Under the pieces are notes generated by a model. That model did no database searches and was not told the DNA's origin. It worked only from the letters and a program-made list of their open reading frames with translations. A stretch of DNA of 64,000 bases from Acuticoccus yangtzensis (lineage in GTDB: Bacteria; Pseudomonadota; Alphaproteobacteria; Rhizobiales; Amorphaceae): assembly GCF_001927245.1 (NCBI RefSeq), contig NZ_MJUX01000001.1, forward strand, positions 434,001 to 498,000, written 5' to 3'. Both the position numbers and the translations under genes were made by a program. How positions within the stretch are numbered: the first letter of the stretch is position 1; each line of letters starts with the position of its first letter. This document shows, in pieces, positions 8,713 to 20,200 of the stretch.

Positions 8713-9843
8713 TCAAGGCGCCGCCGTCACGTCGACCCACACCAGGCGATTGTCCGACGCCGGGGCGAGGCGCGCCAGTGGACGGCCGTCCGCGGGCCAG
8801 AACACGCCGGCCCCGGTCACGGCGAGGGGGCCGAAGGGCTGAACGTAGTCGACCCGCAGCCCGCCGCCGAACTCCGCGGTGGCGGCCGTGCGGGCGCCCA
8901 GAGGCGTCACCGGGACGGCGCCGGGCGCATCCAGCAGACGGGCGACGGCGCCGGGCCGGGAATCGCCGCGTGCCGGATCGGCGTTGAGGTCGCCCATCAC
9001 CACCGCGGCGGCGCCGGGTGCAAGGCCGCCCGCAACGCCAGCGTCGTCAACCGCATAGCCGCCCCCACGCGGGTCGAGCAGATCGACGAGGAGGCGGATC
9101 TCGTCGGCGTTGCGGCGGCCGTTCCAGTCGATCGCCGGATCGTCGAACACGGGCGGCGTCGGGTGCGCGGCGATCACCGTCACCGGCCCGGCGGGGGTCG
9201 CGATGCGCGCCATCAGATGCGTCTTGGAGGACAGCGGCAGCACGGCGAGCGCTTCGGCGGAATAGTACCCGTCCGGGATCAGCGCCCCCGGCACATCGCG
9301 CCACAGGAGGCCGCCGAAGGTGCGCACATCGTCGACGGGAAAGCGCGACAGGAGCGCAAAGGCATAGTGGCCCGGATGGTGGCCGAACCCCTTTGCGTCA
9401 CGCGGCCCCGCGGCGACCCCGTCACCGTCCAGATCGACGCCGGAGGGCACGCCGGTGTTGCTGACCGGAAAAAGACTGTGGGGATAATCGATCCCCTCGG
9501 CGCCGCCCTCGCCGGTGCGCAGCGCTTCGCGCATGAGGGTCAGCGCCTCGCCGGCCTCGTCCCGGTCCAGCTCCTGCAGCACCAGAACGTCGGGCGCGGC
9601 GCGCTGGATCGTCTCGACCACGAGGCGGACCTGAGGATCGCCGCCGGCCCGCAGCCGCTCCAGCACGGCGCCCGGCGCATCGTCGCTCAGCGCCGCGTTG
9701 AAGGTGGCGAAGCGGAGGGAGCCCGGCGCCTTCTGCTGCGGCTCGCCCACAGGCTGCGCCCACGCAGGAAGGGCGGCGCCGAAGAGCGCCATCAGCGCCA
9801 GCCCCAGCGCCCGGCGGCGCCCCGCCCCGTCAGTCCCCCACAA
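8713..9843 (-). CDS. Secreted endonuclease/exonuclease/phosphatase-family protein
   Basis: A 376-residue protein of the EEP superfamily (DNase I/synaptojanin fold). An N-terminal export signal (RRRALGLALMALFGAALPAWA) is followed by LRFATFNAAL, VLVLQELDRDE (metal-binding Glu), HPTPPVFDDPAIDWNGRRN, VVMGDLNADP and the closing SDNRLVW, the expected order of EEP motifs. The substrate is unknown. The start is unclear: the TTG at 9843 overlaps the upstream DUF2794 gene and has no good ribosome site; an internal ATG would shorten the signal region. Confidence 0.8.
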   Translation of the reverse strand: MWGTDGAGRRRALGLALMALFGAALPAWAQPVGEPQQKAPGSLRFATFNAALSDDAPGAVLERLRAGGDPQVRLVVETIQRAAPDVLVLQELDRDEAGEALTLMREALRTGEGGAEGIDYPHSLFPVSNTGVPSGVDLDGDGVAAGPRDAKGFGHHPGHYAFALLSRFPVDDVRTFGGLLWRDVPGALIPDGYYSAEALAVLPLSSKTHLMARIATPAGPVTVIAAHPTPPVFDDPAIDWNGRRNADEIRLLVDLLDPRGGGYAVDDAGVAGGLAPGAAAVVMGDLNADPARGDSRPGAVARLLDAPGAVPVTPLGARTAATAEFGGGLRVDYVQPFGPLAVTGAGVFWPADGRPLARLAPASDNRLVWVDVTAAP

Positions 9844-10294
9844 GGGAGAGGTGGCGCTTGCGGTCGAACACCTTCAGCACCGCGTCGAGGTCGTGGCCGC
9901 GCTTCAGGATCAGCCCCTGGCTCGACACGACGGCCCACATGCCCTGCCGCCGCGCCAGCTTGGGGGTTTTGGTGACACGGTACATCGGCACCTCGCCCAT
10001 GCGGCGGAAGATCGAGAAGACGGCGGTCTCCTTGCCGAAATCCATCGCATAATCGCGCCATTCGCCCGCGGCCACCATGCGGCCATAGACCCTGAGGATC
10101 TGCGACAGCTCGGTTCGGTGGAAGGCGACCATCGGCATCACCGGGCCGCGCTGCGGCGCGGTTTGGGCGGCGGGCTGGGCGGCGACACCGTGGGCGCTTC
10201 CCGCGGTTCCGGCACTTGCGGCCGGGGCCGCCGCCGCACCGGTCGCGCGCTGCGGCCGCAGCGGCACCACCCGACTATCCTCTGCCTCTGCCAT
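9830..10294 (-). CDS. DUF2794 domain-containing protein
   Basis: Conserved alphaproteobacterial protein of unknown function. Start chosen at ATG 10294 (MAEAEDSRVVPL) because GGAG sits six bases upstream; the ATG at 10300 directly abuts that site, and the longer open frame to 10486 is read from the htpG promoter region. The first ~60 residues are Ala/Pro-rich; the conserved part begins near PMVAFHRTELSQIL and includes GEWRDYAMDFG and FRRMGEVPMYRVTKTPKL. Divergent from htpG. Product about 154 residues. Confidence 0.85.
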   Translation of the reverse strand: MAEAEDSRVVPLRPQRATGAAAAPAASAGTAGSAHGVAAQPAAQTAPQRGPVMPMVAFHRTELSQILRVYGRMVAAGEWRDYAMDFGKETAVFSIFRRMGEVPMYRVTKTPKLARRQGMWAVVSSQGLILKRGHDLDAVLKVFDRKRHLSLVGD

Positions 10295-10355
10295 CGGCAT
10301 CTCCAGATCAGTTAGCCGCCGAAGCCTGACCTGTTCGGGCGCGGGGCGCAATCCT

Positions 10356-10384
10356 CTTGAATGCCACGCCCGAGGGGCGCATCT
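10356..10384 (+). promoter_or_regulatory. Candidate heat-shock (RpoH) promoter of htpG
   Basis: CTTGAA at 10356-10361 and GCGCATCT at 10377-10384 are spaced by 15 bases, close to the sigma-32-type pattern CTTGAA-N13-17-CCCCATNT. This would place the transcript start about 30 bases before the htpG ATG. Proposed from pattern only. Confidence 0.4.
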
Positions 10385-10420
10385 CTTGCCTATGTGCGAA
10401 CTTTCAAGCGTTGAGAGAGA

Positions 10421-12367
<1,947 letters not shown>

Positions 12368-12448
12368 CAGGCCCCGGACAACGCGACGCCCTTGCGGTGG
12401 CCGAACCCGGAACGCCACCGCGCTGCGCCCGCGCCCCCGCCGGTTGCA

Positions 12449-12816
12449 AGGGGCGGACATCCGCCCCCACCCGAGCGCAGGGGCGGATAGCCGCCCCACC
12501 CGAGCGCAGAGGGCGGACAGCCGCCCTCCTGACCGCAGGGGCCGGACAGCCGCCCCGCCCGACCGCAGAGGGCGGACAGCCGCCCCCACCCCACCGCAGT
12601 AGGCGGACAGCCGCCCTCCTGACCGCAGGGGGCGGACAGCCGCCCCGCCCGACCGCAGAGGGCGGACAGCCGCCCCCACCCCACCGCAGTAGGCGGACAG
12701 CCGCCCTCCTGACCGCAGGGGGCGGACAGCCGCCCCCACCCCACCGCAGTAGGCGGACAGCCGCCCTCCTGACCGCAGGGGGCGGACAGCCGCCCCGCCC
12801 GACCGCAGGGGGCGGT
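12449..12816. repeat. 30-bp hairpin minisatellite, about 12 units
   Basis: Each unit carries the small palindrome GGGCGGACAGCCGCCC (six-base stem, four-base loop) followed by one of three spacer types: A (CTCCTGACCGCAG), B (CGCCCGACCGCAG) or C (CCACCCCACCGCAG). After two older units the order is A-B-C-A-B-C-A-C-A-B, so the array grew partly by 90-bp steps. The last unit decays near 12816. It follows htpG by about 80 bases. Open frames across it exist on both strands but reflect only the lack of stops in GC-rich repeats. Confidence 0.9.
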
Positions 12817-12928
12817 GCCCGGCCTCCTCCGGCAAAGCGCTCCTGCATTGACGGCGCGGCCCGCATGGCCTTAACCGTCGCGCCGCCGCCGTGATCCGAT
12901 GGCGGCCCGTTCGCCGGCCGAGGCCCCG

Positions 12929-13534
12929 ATGCCCTTCTCCACCGACACGCTCCTCGCCCTCGTCACCTTCGCCTTCGTCACCACGGTGACGCCGGGGCCG
13001 AACAACTTCATGCTCGCCTCCTCCGGCGCCACATTCGGCTATTGGCGCACGCTGCCGCATATCTTCGGCGTCTGCCTCGGCTTCCCGGTGATGCTCTTCG
13101 TGGTGACGCTCGGCCTCGGCGAGATCTTCCGCACCCAGCCCGCGGTGCGCGAGGTGGTGACCGTCGCGGGGCTCGGCGTGATGCTCTACCTCGCCTTTCG
13201 CATCGCCACGCAAAACGCCGCCAAGGCGAAGAAGGGCACCGCGCGCCCGCTCGGCTTCTTCTCCGCGGCGGCCTTCCAGTGGGTGAACCCGAAGGCCTGG
13301 GTGCTCTCCATCGGCGTTGCGGCGACCTTCGCGTCGGGCCTGTCGCCGACGGCCGAAGCGGCCATCTCGGCCTTCGTCTTCCTGCTGACGGGGATGGCGA
13401 CGGCGAACGCCTGGGCGGCCGCCGGGGCGGCGCTGCAGCGGCTGCTCGGCACGGGCATCCGGCTGCGCATCTTCAACGCCGTCCTGGCGGGGTTGCTGGC
13501 GCTGTCGGCGGTGTGGATCGTCGTCGACCGCTGA
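12929..13534 (+). CDS. LysE-family amino-acid exporter
   Basis: Inner-membrane exporter of the LysE/RhtB family, 201 residues from the ATG at 12929, which has a GAGG site upstream; an open frame from 12899 adds ten residues that do not look like the family. The N-terminal motif FAFVTTVTPGPNNFMLASSGATFG is characteristic, and FQWVNPKAWVLSIG is the second conserved stretch. Six hydrophobic segments are visible. The exported substrate cannot be read from sequence. Confidence 0.9.
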   Translation: MPFSTDTLLALVTFAFVTTVTPGPNNFMLASSGATFGYWRTLPHIFGVCLGFPVMLFVVTLGLGEIFRTQPAVREVVTVAGLGVMLYLAFRIATQNAAKAKKGTARPLGFFSAAAFQWVNPKAWVLSIGVAATFASGLSPTAEAAISAFVFLLTGMATANAWAAAGAALQRLLGTGIRLRIFNAVLAGLLALSAVWIVVDR

Positions 13535-13595
13535 GGCCCGGCCCGCGCGCCAGATGGCGCTTGCGGCGGGGCGTGAGTTGGCGCAAAGGGTTTCG

Positions 13596-14798
13596 ATGCC
13601 CGTGCCCATCTCCCCGTTCGACCGTCTTCGCAGCCTGATCGGCGACACCCCCGCCGGTGCCCCGGTGATCGACCTTTCGGTCGGTGTCCCCAAGCACGCC
13701 CCGCCGGATTTCATCCTTCCGGTGCTGGCCGCCTCGGCCGACGGCTACAGGCCCTATCCGGCGATCACCGGCACCCCCGCCTTCCAGGCCGCGATCCACG
13801 ACTGGCTGGACCGCCGCTACGCGCTGGACGGATGGTTCCGCGACGTCGGCGCAGTCCTGCCTCTCGCCGGGAGCCGCGAAGGCCTGGTCCTCTCGGTGGT
13901 CACGGCGCGCGATCTTCTGGCGAAGGACAACCCCGTCGTCCTCCACGCCAACCCCTACTATCAGGCCTATCTGGGAGCAGCACACATGATCGGCGCGGAG
14001 GCGGTGGGCGTTCCCACCCCGCCGACCGGCTCGCCACTGCCGGACTTCAGCGCCATCCCGGACGCGACGCTGGACCGGGCGATCGCCTACTATTTCGGCT
14101 CGCCCTCCAACCCGGCGGGGCTGACCGCGTCGAAGGCCGACTGGCACAACCTGTTCGACCTCGCCGAGAAACACGACTTCTTCCTTTTCGCAGACGAGTG
14201 CTACTCGGAGATCTACCGCGAGGAGGCCGGCCCGCCCGCCGGTGCGCTGGAGGCCGCGCGCGAACGGCCGGAGGCGCTGAAGCGGCTCATCGTCCTCAAC
14301 TCCCTCTCCAAGCGGTCGAACTTGGCGGGTATGCGCATCGGCTTCGTCGCCGGCGACAGGGAGGTCATGAAGGCGATGACCACCATGCGCAATCAGATTG
14401 CGAGCCAGGTGCCGGTGCCGCTGCAACAGGCCGCCATCGCCTGCTACCAGGACGAGGCGCACGTCGCCGAAAACCGCCGCCTCTACGACGCCAAGTTCGC
14501 CGCGGCGGATGCGATCCTCGGCCCCGTCTTCGGCGGCCCGGTGACGCCTCCGGGCGGCTTCTGCCTGTGGCTCCCGGTGGCGGACGACATCGCCTTCGTG
14601 AAGGCGCTCTGGGCCGAAGCCGGTGTTCGCGCCCTCCCCGGCAGCCTCCTCGCCACAGGCGAGGGTGCGGCCAATCCGGGGCGCGGGCGCATCCGCCTCG
14701 CCGTCGTCTCGCCCTACGACGAGGCCTGCGAGGGTTTCCGCCGCATCGCCGCCCTGATGCAGCGCGAGGGCGCCGTTCGCGAGTTGGCCGCGGGGTAA
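13596..14798 (+). CDS. Pyridoxal-phosphate-dependent aminotransferase (class I/II)
   Basis: A 400-residue fold-type I aminotransferase. The PLP lysine lies in NSLSKRSNLAGMRIGF, with ADECYSEIY (Asp/Tyr cofactor contacts) and SPSNPAG before it, and RIRLAVV near the C-terminus for the substrate carboxylate. Among subfamilies it most resembles the alphaproteobacterial succinyldiaminopimelate transaminase (DapC-like) group, but no lysine gene is adjacent, so the substrate stays open. Start at ATG 13596 (MPVPISPFDRL) with AAAGGG upstream; an ATG at 13554 would add 14 residues. Confidence 0.87.
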   Translation: MPVPISPFDRLRSLIGDTPAGAPVIDLSVGVPKHAPPDFILPVLAASADGYRPYPAITGTPAFQAAIHDWLDRRYALDGWFRDVGAVLPLAGSREGLVLSVVTARDLLAKDNPVVLHANPYYQAYLGAAHMIGAEAVGVPTPPTGSPLPDFSAIPDATLDRAIAYYFGSPSNPAGLTASKADWHNLFDLAEKHDFFLFADECYSEIYREEAGPPAGALEAARERPEALKRLIVLNSLSKRSNLAGMRIGFVAGDREVMKAMTTMRNQIASQVPVPLQQAAIACYQDEAHVAENRRLYDAKFAAADAILGPVFGGPVTPPGGFCLWLPVADDIAFVKALWAEAGVRALPGSLLATGEGAANPGRGRIRLAVVSPYDEACEGFRRIAALMQREGAVRELAAG

Positions 14799-14975
14799 CC
14801 CGCGCCACCGCCGGGTTACCTCCCCGGAGCGCGCATTAAGAAAGCGGTAACCCATGGGTTACCTCAAGTTGCAAACAGCGCCGCCGCACCAGCCAACACC
14901 GCCGGCCAACCAACCCTGCACCATCCCGCCCCAAGTCCGCGTCCACGGCCGGGCAAACGCACCGCGGCGGTCCCC

Positions 14976-15125
14976 TGCCTTGCGTCCCGGAGCCAGCCAT
15001 CGCTGATGCCCGGTGGAGCGGAAAGGCGTGGGGGCTGCAAGGGTTCAAGCGGAGCGGCCCTTGCGGCGCCCACGCCTTTTCGCTCAGGGCATCATCAGCG
15101 ATGGCTGGGTCAGGGACGCAAGGCA
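14976..15125. repeat. 150-nt imperfect palindrome between convergent genes
   Basis: The two arms can form about 61 base pairs closed by a 14-base loop (15044-15057). Uninterrupted blocks include 14976-14988 with 15113-15125, 14996-15007 with 15094-15105, and 15016-15032 with 15069-15085, broken by a few mismatches and small bulges. It lies between the aminotransferase (plus, ends 14798) and the universal stress gene (minus, ends 15191). No T-run follows. The remaining bases of the 14799-15190 gap show nothing further. Confidence 0.8.
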
Positions 15126-15190
15126 ACGCCCTGCGACCTGGTGAAGCCGGAGCGCCCGTGAGGCGCCGCCGCCCGCCGCACCGGCGCCGA

Positions 15191-15655
15191 TCAGACGATC
15201 GCGTCGATCTCTTCTTCGCTGAGGCCGCCTGGAACGATGGTGATGGGGACCGGGTAGGCGCCCGCCTGTCCGCCGGCGATGGCGCTGACCAGAGGTCCGG
15301 GCCCCTCGGAGCCCTGGGCGGCGGCCAGCACCAGCACCATGATGGCCGGGTCCTCGGCGATCGCCTGGCGGATCCCTTCGATCCGGTTGGCGATCACCAC
15401 CTTGCGCTCGGGCTCGGCGGGCAGCTTCGGCGCCATCTTGGTGAGGACGCGGTCCAGCATTTCCTGGGCCTCTTCCTCGGCCTCTTCGCGCATCAAGTTC
15501 TCGACACCCAGCCAGTGCTGGAACTCCGACGTGGCGGCGATGCACAGGGCGACGACGCTCGCCCCCGTCTTCGCCGCGCGCTTGGCGGCGTAGATGATCG
15601 CCAGCTCACATTCGGGCGTCTCGTCGACGATGACGAGAAACTTGCGCGCGCTCAC
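15191..15655 (-). CDS. Universal stress protein (UspA family)
   Basis: A 154-residue UspA-fold protein: KFLVIVDETPECELAIIYAAKRAAKTGASVVAL at the N-terminus is the nucleotide-fold strand-helix-strand unit. The usual C-terminal ATP loop G-x2-G-x9-G-S/T is not clear, so ATP binding is uncertain. The start is a GTG that overlaps the lolA stop as GTGA. It therefore probably shares an mRNA with lolA. Confidence 0.82.
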   Translation of the reverse strand: MSARKFLVIVDETPECELAIIYAAKRAAKTGASVVALCIAATSEFQHWLGVENLMREEAEEEAQEMLDRVLTKMAPKLPAEPERKVVIANRIEGIRQAIAEDPAIMVLVLAAAQGSEGPGPLVSAIAGGQAGAYPVPITIVPGGLSEEEIDAIV

Positions 15656-16269
15656 CGAGGAGAGTCGCCGCGCAGCGGAATGTAGTTGATCTCGAACAGG
15701 TCCGGATCAACGCTGACGCCGGTGGACACGTTGTAGATCGACACGGACGTTTCCTGCCCTTTGCCGTCGATCACGTTCCACTGCTTCAGCTCCTTGGTCT
15801 CCGCGTCGAAGAGCAGCGTCAGCGCGCCTTCGCCGAAGGCCGTGTTCTCCTCGATGCGCACGGAGATCAGGTCCGGCGCCACCTCGACGTCGGTCACCTT
15901 GGCGTCTTCGGTCAGGTTGATGGTGTTGTCGAGGAGGAAGCGGAGCGGCGTCTTCGACAGCGGCCAGATGTCCTGCGTGTTGCGGCGGCGATCGCGCACG
16001 GCGACGGACTGGCCGTCGGCGATGATGTCGAGCGTCGACGGACGGTCGTAGAAGAAGCGCACCTTGCCGGGGCGGGAGATGGCGAAGCGTCCCTGGGTGC
16101 GTGAGCCGTCCGGACCGAACTGGACGAATTCGCCCCGCATGGTGTGGATGGCATTGAAATAGCTGTTGATCTCGGTCAGCGCCTGGTCGGTGGCGGCGTG
16201 GGCGGTCGACGCGAGCGGGGCCGTCACAAGGGCGGCGGCGAGAAGTGCATTACGAACAAGCCTGTTCAT
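15652..16269 (-). CDS. lolA: Outer-membrane lipoprotein carrier protein LolA
   Basis: Periplasmic chaperone that ferries lipoproteins from the inner to the outer membrane. Start at ATG 16269 with a strong GGAGGACC site; the longer frame to 16362 lacks both a site and a signal start. The signal peptide MNRLVRNALLAAALVTAPLA ends near AHA-AT. Conserved sequence follows: YFNAIHTMRGEFVQ, QGRFAISRPGKVRFFYD and FLLDNTINL. 205 residues. lolA commonly lies beside ftsK in this group; here a PPOX-family gene lies between. Confidence 0.9.
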   Translation of the reverse strand: MNRLVRNALLAAALVTAPLASTAHAATDQALTEINSYFNAIHTMRGEFVQFGPDGSRTQGRFAISRPGKVRFFYDRPSTLDIIADGQSVAVRDRRRNTQDIWPLSKTPLRFLLDNTINLTEDAKVTDVEVAPDLISVRIEENTAFGEGALTLLFDAETKELKQWNVIDGKGQETSVSIYNVSTGVSVDPDLFEINYIPLRGDSPR

Positions 16270-16449
16270 CGCGGTCCTCCGAATGGGTGGTCGACCCTGT
16301 GATGCGAGGGTTCGCCTGTCTGGCCGGTGAATGAGCACACCCGGCCGGTCCGGGGCAACCATCCCGTTTCAGCCTTAACGAACCGTCACCGTTCTTCGCG
16401 CGATCTCGCACAGGACGCTTGCCGAAGGTCAACCAATTTCGCGCCGCGC

Positions 16450-17079
16450 TCATGCGGCTTTCAGCGCGGCCAGCTCGGCCTCCAGCTCGGCGATGCGCTG
16501 GTGCAGCGGCGCGGCGGCGGCGGCGATCTCCTCGCGCGTAAAACGCGGCGTGATGTGCTGCGGGCAGTTCCAGTCGAACGCCTCGACCTTCACCGTGACG
16601 GCACGTTCCACGCGGGCGCGGTAGCCGGGCACGGCGAGGCGGGCGGCAAGCTCGGGCGCGTCGGCCGCCTCGGCCACGCTCATGCGGCCGATGAGCTTGA
16701 TGCGCGCCTGCCGGGCGTGATCCAGAACGATGAGGGAGACGCGCGGATCGGCCGCGACATTGCCGACCGAAATATATTGGCGGTTGCCGCGAAAGTCCGC
16801 CCAGCCGATCGTCAGCGGGTCGAGGACGCGCAGGAAGCCTTTGGGGCCGCCGCGAAACTGAACATAAGGCCAGCCGCTTTGCGACACCGAGGCCAGGAAG
16901 AAGCCGTCCTGCTCGGCGAGGAAAGCGGCCTCCTGCGGGCCGAGCCCCGCCTCGACGCCGGAGGCTGCGGCATCCTCCGGCGCGGCGGCGGCGCGGGCGT
17001 AGGTGTCGCGCGAGCCGTAGCGGCTTTGGACCGCCTGGACGGCGGGGGTGAACATCGTCGTCTGGTAGCGCTGGCGCAT
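16450..17079 (-). CDS. Pyridoxamine 5'-phosphate oxidase-family flavin protein
   Basis: A 209-residue split-barrel FMN-binding protein. ATG 17079 is preferred because GGAGG lies six bases upstream; an ATG at 17109 adds ten residues. Family sequence: FLASVSQSGWPYVQFRGGPKGFLRV, GNRQYISVGNVAADPRVSLIVLDH and ARIKLIGRMSV. It ends with WNCPQHITPRFTREEI and a short Ala/Leu/Glu helix that may be a coiled coil. This is the subgroup often annotated as general stress or pyridoxamine oxidase-like, not PdxH. The ~180 bases between it and lolA hold a GGCCGG/CCGGCC hairpin only. Confidence 0.85.
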   Translation of the reverse strand: MRQRYQTTMFTPAVQAVQSRYGSRDTYARAAAAPEDAAASGVEAGLGPQEAAFLAEQDGFFLASVSQSGWPYVQFRGGPKGFLRVLDPLTIGWADFRGNRQYISVGNVAADPRVSLIVLDHARQARIKLIGRMSVAEAADAPELAARLAVPGYRARVERAVTVKVEAFDWNCPQHITPRFTREEIAAAAAPLHQRIAELEAELAALKAA

Positions 17080-17200
17080 CAGGTCCTCCGAGCCGAGAAT
17101 CCGTGGCATGGCACGTCGTGGCGCGAGAGGATCGAGATGGTGACGCCATCGCCGCCGCGCCGCTCACATCACCGCGATTGCGCACAAGTTGATCACGCAC

Positions 17201-17231
17201 AAAAAAAGCGCGCCGGTGGCCCGGCGCGCTT
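17201..17231 (-). terminator. Rho-independent terminator of ftsK
   Basis: On the minus strand an AAGCGCGCCGG/CCGGCGCGCTT stem with a four-base loop is followed by a run of T residues (the A-run at 17201-17207 on the plus strand). It begins about 25 bases after the ftsK stop codon. Confidence 0.85.
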
Positions 17232-17255
17232 CGATCTCGGCGATGGCTGCCCGCG

Positions 17256-20200
17256 TCAGGCGACCTCGCCCTCGGCCGGGACGAGGATGTCGCGCTTGCC
17301 GGCATTGTTGGCCGGGCTGACGACGCCTTCCTTCTCCATCCGCTCGATCAAGGTGGCGGCGCGGTTGTAGCCGATCGACAGGCGCCGCTGCACGTAGCTC
17401 GTCGAGGCCTTGCGGTCGCGCAGCACCAGCGCCACGGCGCGGTCGTAGAGGTCTTCGGACTCCGACATCGCGTCGACACCGGACGCGCCGCCCGCACCGC
17501 CTGAGCCGTCCTCCTCCTCCTCGTCGTCCTCCAGCACCTCGTGCAGATAATCCGGGGTCCCTTGCGTCTTGAGGTGCGCCACCACGTCCTCGACCTCGCC
17601 GTCGGCGACGAAGGGGCCGTGCACGCGCTGGATGCGCCCGCCGCCGGCCATGTAGAGCATGTCGCCCATGCCCAGAAGCTGCTCGGCGCCCATTTCGCCG
17701 AGGATGGTGCGGCTGTCGATCTTCGACGTCACCGCGAACGAGATGCGGGTCGGGAAGTTGGCCTTGATGGTGCCGGTGATGACGTCCACCGAAGGCCGCT
17801 GCGTCGCAAGGATCACGTGGATGCCCGCCGCACGCGCCATCTGCGCCAGCCGCTGGATCAGCCCTTCGATGTCCTTGCCCGCGACCATCATCAGGTCGGC
17901 CATCTCGTCGACGATGATGACGATGAACGGCATCGGCGACAGGTCCAGCACCTCCTCTTCGAAGATCGCTTCGCCGGTGTGCTTGTCGAACCCGGTCTGG
18001 ACGAGGCGGGTGAGCGGCTCGCCCTCGCGTCCGGCCTCCTTCAGCCTTGCATTGTAGCCGTCGATATTGCGCACGCCGAGTTTCGCCATCTTGCGATAAC
18101 GGTCCTCCATCTCGCGCACGGCCCACCTCAGCGCGGTGACGGCCTTCTTCGGGTCCGTCACCACCGGGGTCAGAAGGTGCGGGATGCCGTCATAGACGGA
18201 AAGCTCCAGCATCTTCGGGTCGATGAGGATGATGCGGCAATGCTCGGGCTTGTGGTGGTAGAGGAGCGACAGGATCATGGTGTTGATCGACACCGACTTG
18301 CCCGAGCCGGTGGTGCCGGCCACCAGCATGTGCGGCGTGCGCGCCAGATCGGCGATCACCGCCTCGCCGCCGATGTTCTTGCCGAGGCACATCGGCAGCT
18401 TGTGCTTGGTGCGCTCGAAGTCCGCGCTGGCGAGGAGTTCGCGCAGGTAGACGGTGACGCGCCGCGTATTGGGCAGCTCGATGCCGATGGCGTTCTTGCC
18501 GGGGATCACCGCCACGCGCGCGGACACGGCGGACATCGAGCGGGCGATGTCGTCGGCGAGGCCGATGACGCGGCTCGACTTGATGCCGGGGGCCGGCTCC
18601 AGCTCGTAGAGGGTGACCACCGGGCCGGGGCGCACGTTGATGATGACGCCCTTCACGCCGAAGTCGGCGAGGACGCCTTCCAGAACGCGGGCGTTGGCCT
18701 CCAGCGCGTCCTCGGTCAGCTCGCGGTCGCTGCGGTCGGCGGGCGGCGAGGCGAGAAGGGTCAGCGGCGGGAACTCGTATTCGCCGCTGCCGAGGAAGGA
18801 GGGCTGCGCCTCGCGCACGATGCGCCGGCCGGGCTTCATCGCCCCGGCCTGCGGCGTCACGCGGCTGTCGCCGGGTACGAAGCCGCCCTGCTCGACGTAG
18901 CCCTGGGCGGCGCCGTCGAAGCCGTGGTCGTCCTCGTCCTCGTCGTAGCCGTAGTCGTCCGCGTCGTCGTCGTCCGCATCGGCGGCGGCGGCGGCGTAGC
19001 GGGCCGGGGCGCGGGGGTCTCGCGCGGCGGGGACACCGTCGTCCTCGTCGACGTAGTCGCCCACGTCGTCCGCGTAATCGTTCTCGTCCGCGTAATCCTG
19101 CTCGTCCGCGTAATCGTCCTCGTCCGCGTAACCGTCGTCGGCGGCGTGGTAGGCCGCGGGGCGGGGCGATCGGTCGTCGTCCAGATCGTCGTCGTAGCCT
19201 TCCTCTTCGGCGTAGCCCTCCTCTTCGGCGTAGGCGCCGCGCTGCGGCAGGTCGGACGGGTGGTCGAGCAGGACGCGGTCGTCCTCCTCGGCCAGCTCCG
19301 CTTCCTCGATGGGCTCCAGCCCGCCGGGCGCCGCATAGGCCGCACCACCGGCCGCCGCGGTGTCATGCGGATGATCGTCGTCCGCCTCGTCATAGCCGGG
19401 CGCTTCGCCCCGATCCTCATCGTGGACGTCCTGATCGTAGAGGTCCTCGTCCCAGGTGCCGGCGTCGCCGCTCACCTTGTCGCTGACGGCCGCACGCTGT
19501 CGGGCCGCAGCGCCCGCGGCCACCGCAGCGCCCGCCACCGCGCCTCCGGCCGCCGCAGCCGCGACCGTGGCGGCTGCCGCGGTTCCGGGCGCCGCCGGAA
19601 GCTCGGCCAGCTTCGCCGCCGGCCCGCGCAACGGCCGGGCGAAGGTCACCGCCTGCGCCGCAGCCGCCGCCGCCATGCGCCGGGCCGCACCGCCGCGCTC
19701 CGCCTGCGCCTCGTCGCGGGAGGGCTCGCGCGAGGGCTCGCGCGCCTCGCGCCGGGCCGCCGCCTCGCGCGGGGCCTGCCGCGTCTGGCGGCGCTCCGGC
19801 AAACCCTCGTCCGCCGCAGGGCGCGGCTGACGCACCGGCGCCTCGGCCGCCCCCTCCTGGATGAAGTCGTCGTCGTAGAGCCCGTCCTCGTCCTCGAACT
19901 CGAACGCCGGCGCCGCCGCCTCGGCCCGTGCGCGCACCGGGCGGCGCGGGCGGTAGACCTGCGCCTCGTCGAACGGCGCCTGCTCGTCCTCGGCCATCGC
20001 CCGCATCGAGGGAGCGCCGCGCGCGGCCGCGGGACGGCGCGCCCCGGCCTCGCCGTTCACCCGCGCACCGCGCGAGCGCCGCCGCAGGGCCGGCCCCATC
20101 AGCCGCGTGCGCAGCATCATGAAGCCGTGCGTCACCGCGCCGGAGAGTTCGGCGAGACGGGACGCCGCGTCGCCCTCGTAGGTGTCGGTATCGTCGAGCC

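Noticed and set aside
12449-12816. Possible CRISPR array
   Set aside because: Unit spacing is regular, but spacers are only three recurring types of about 14 bases, there are no unique spacers, and no cas genes are nearby.
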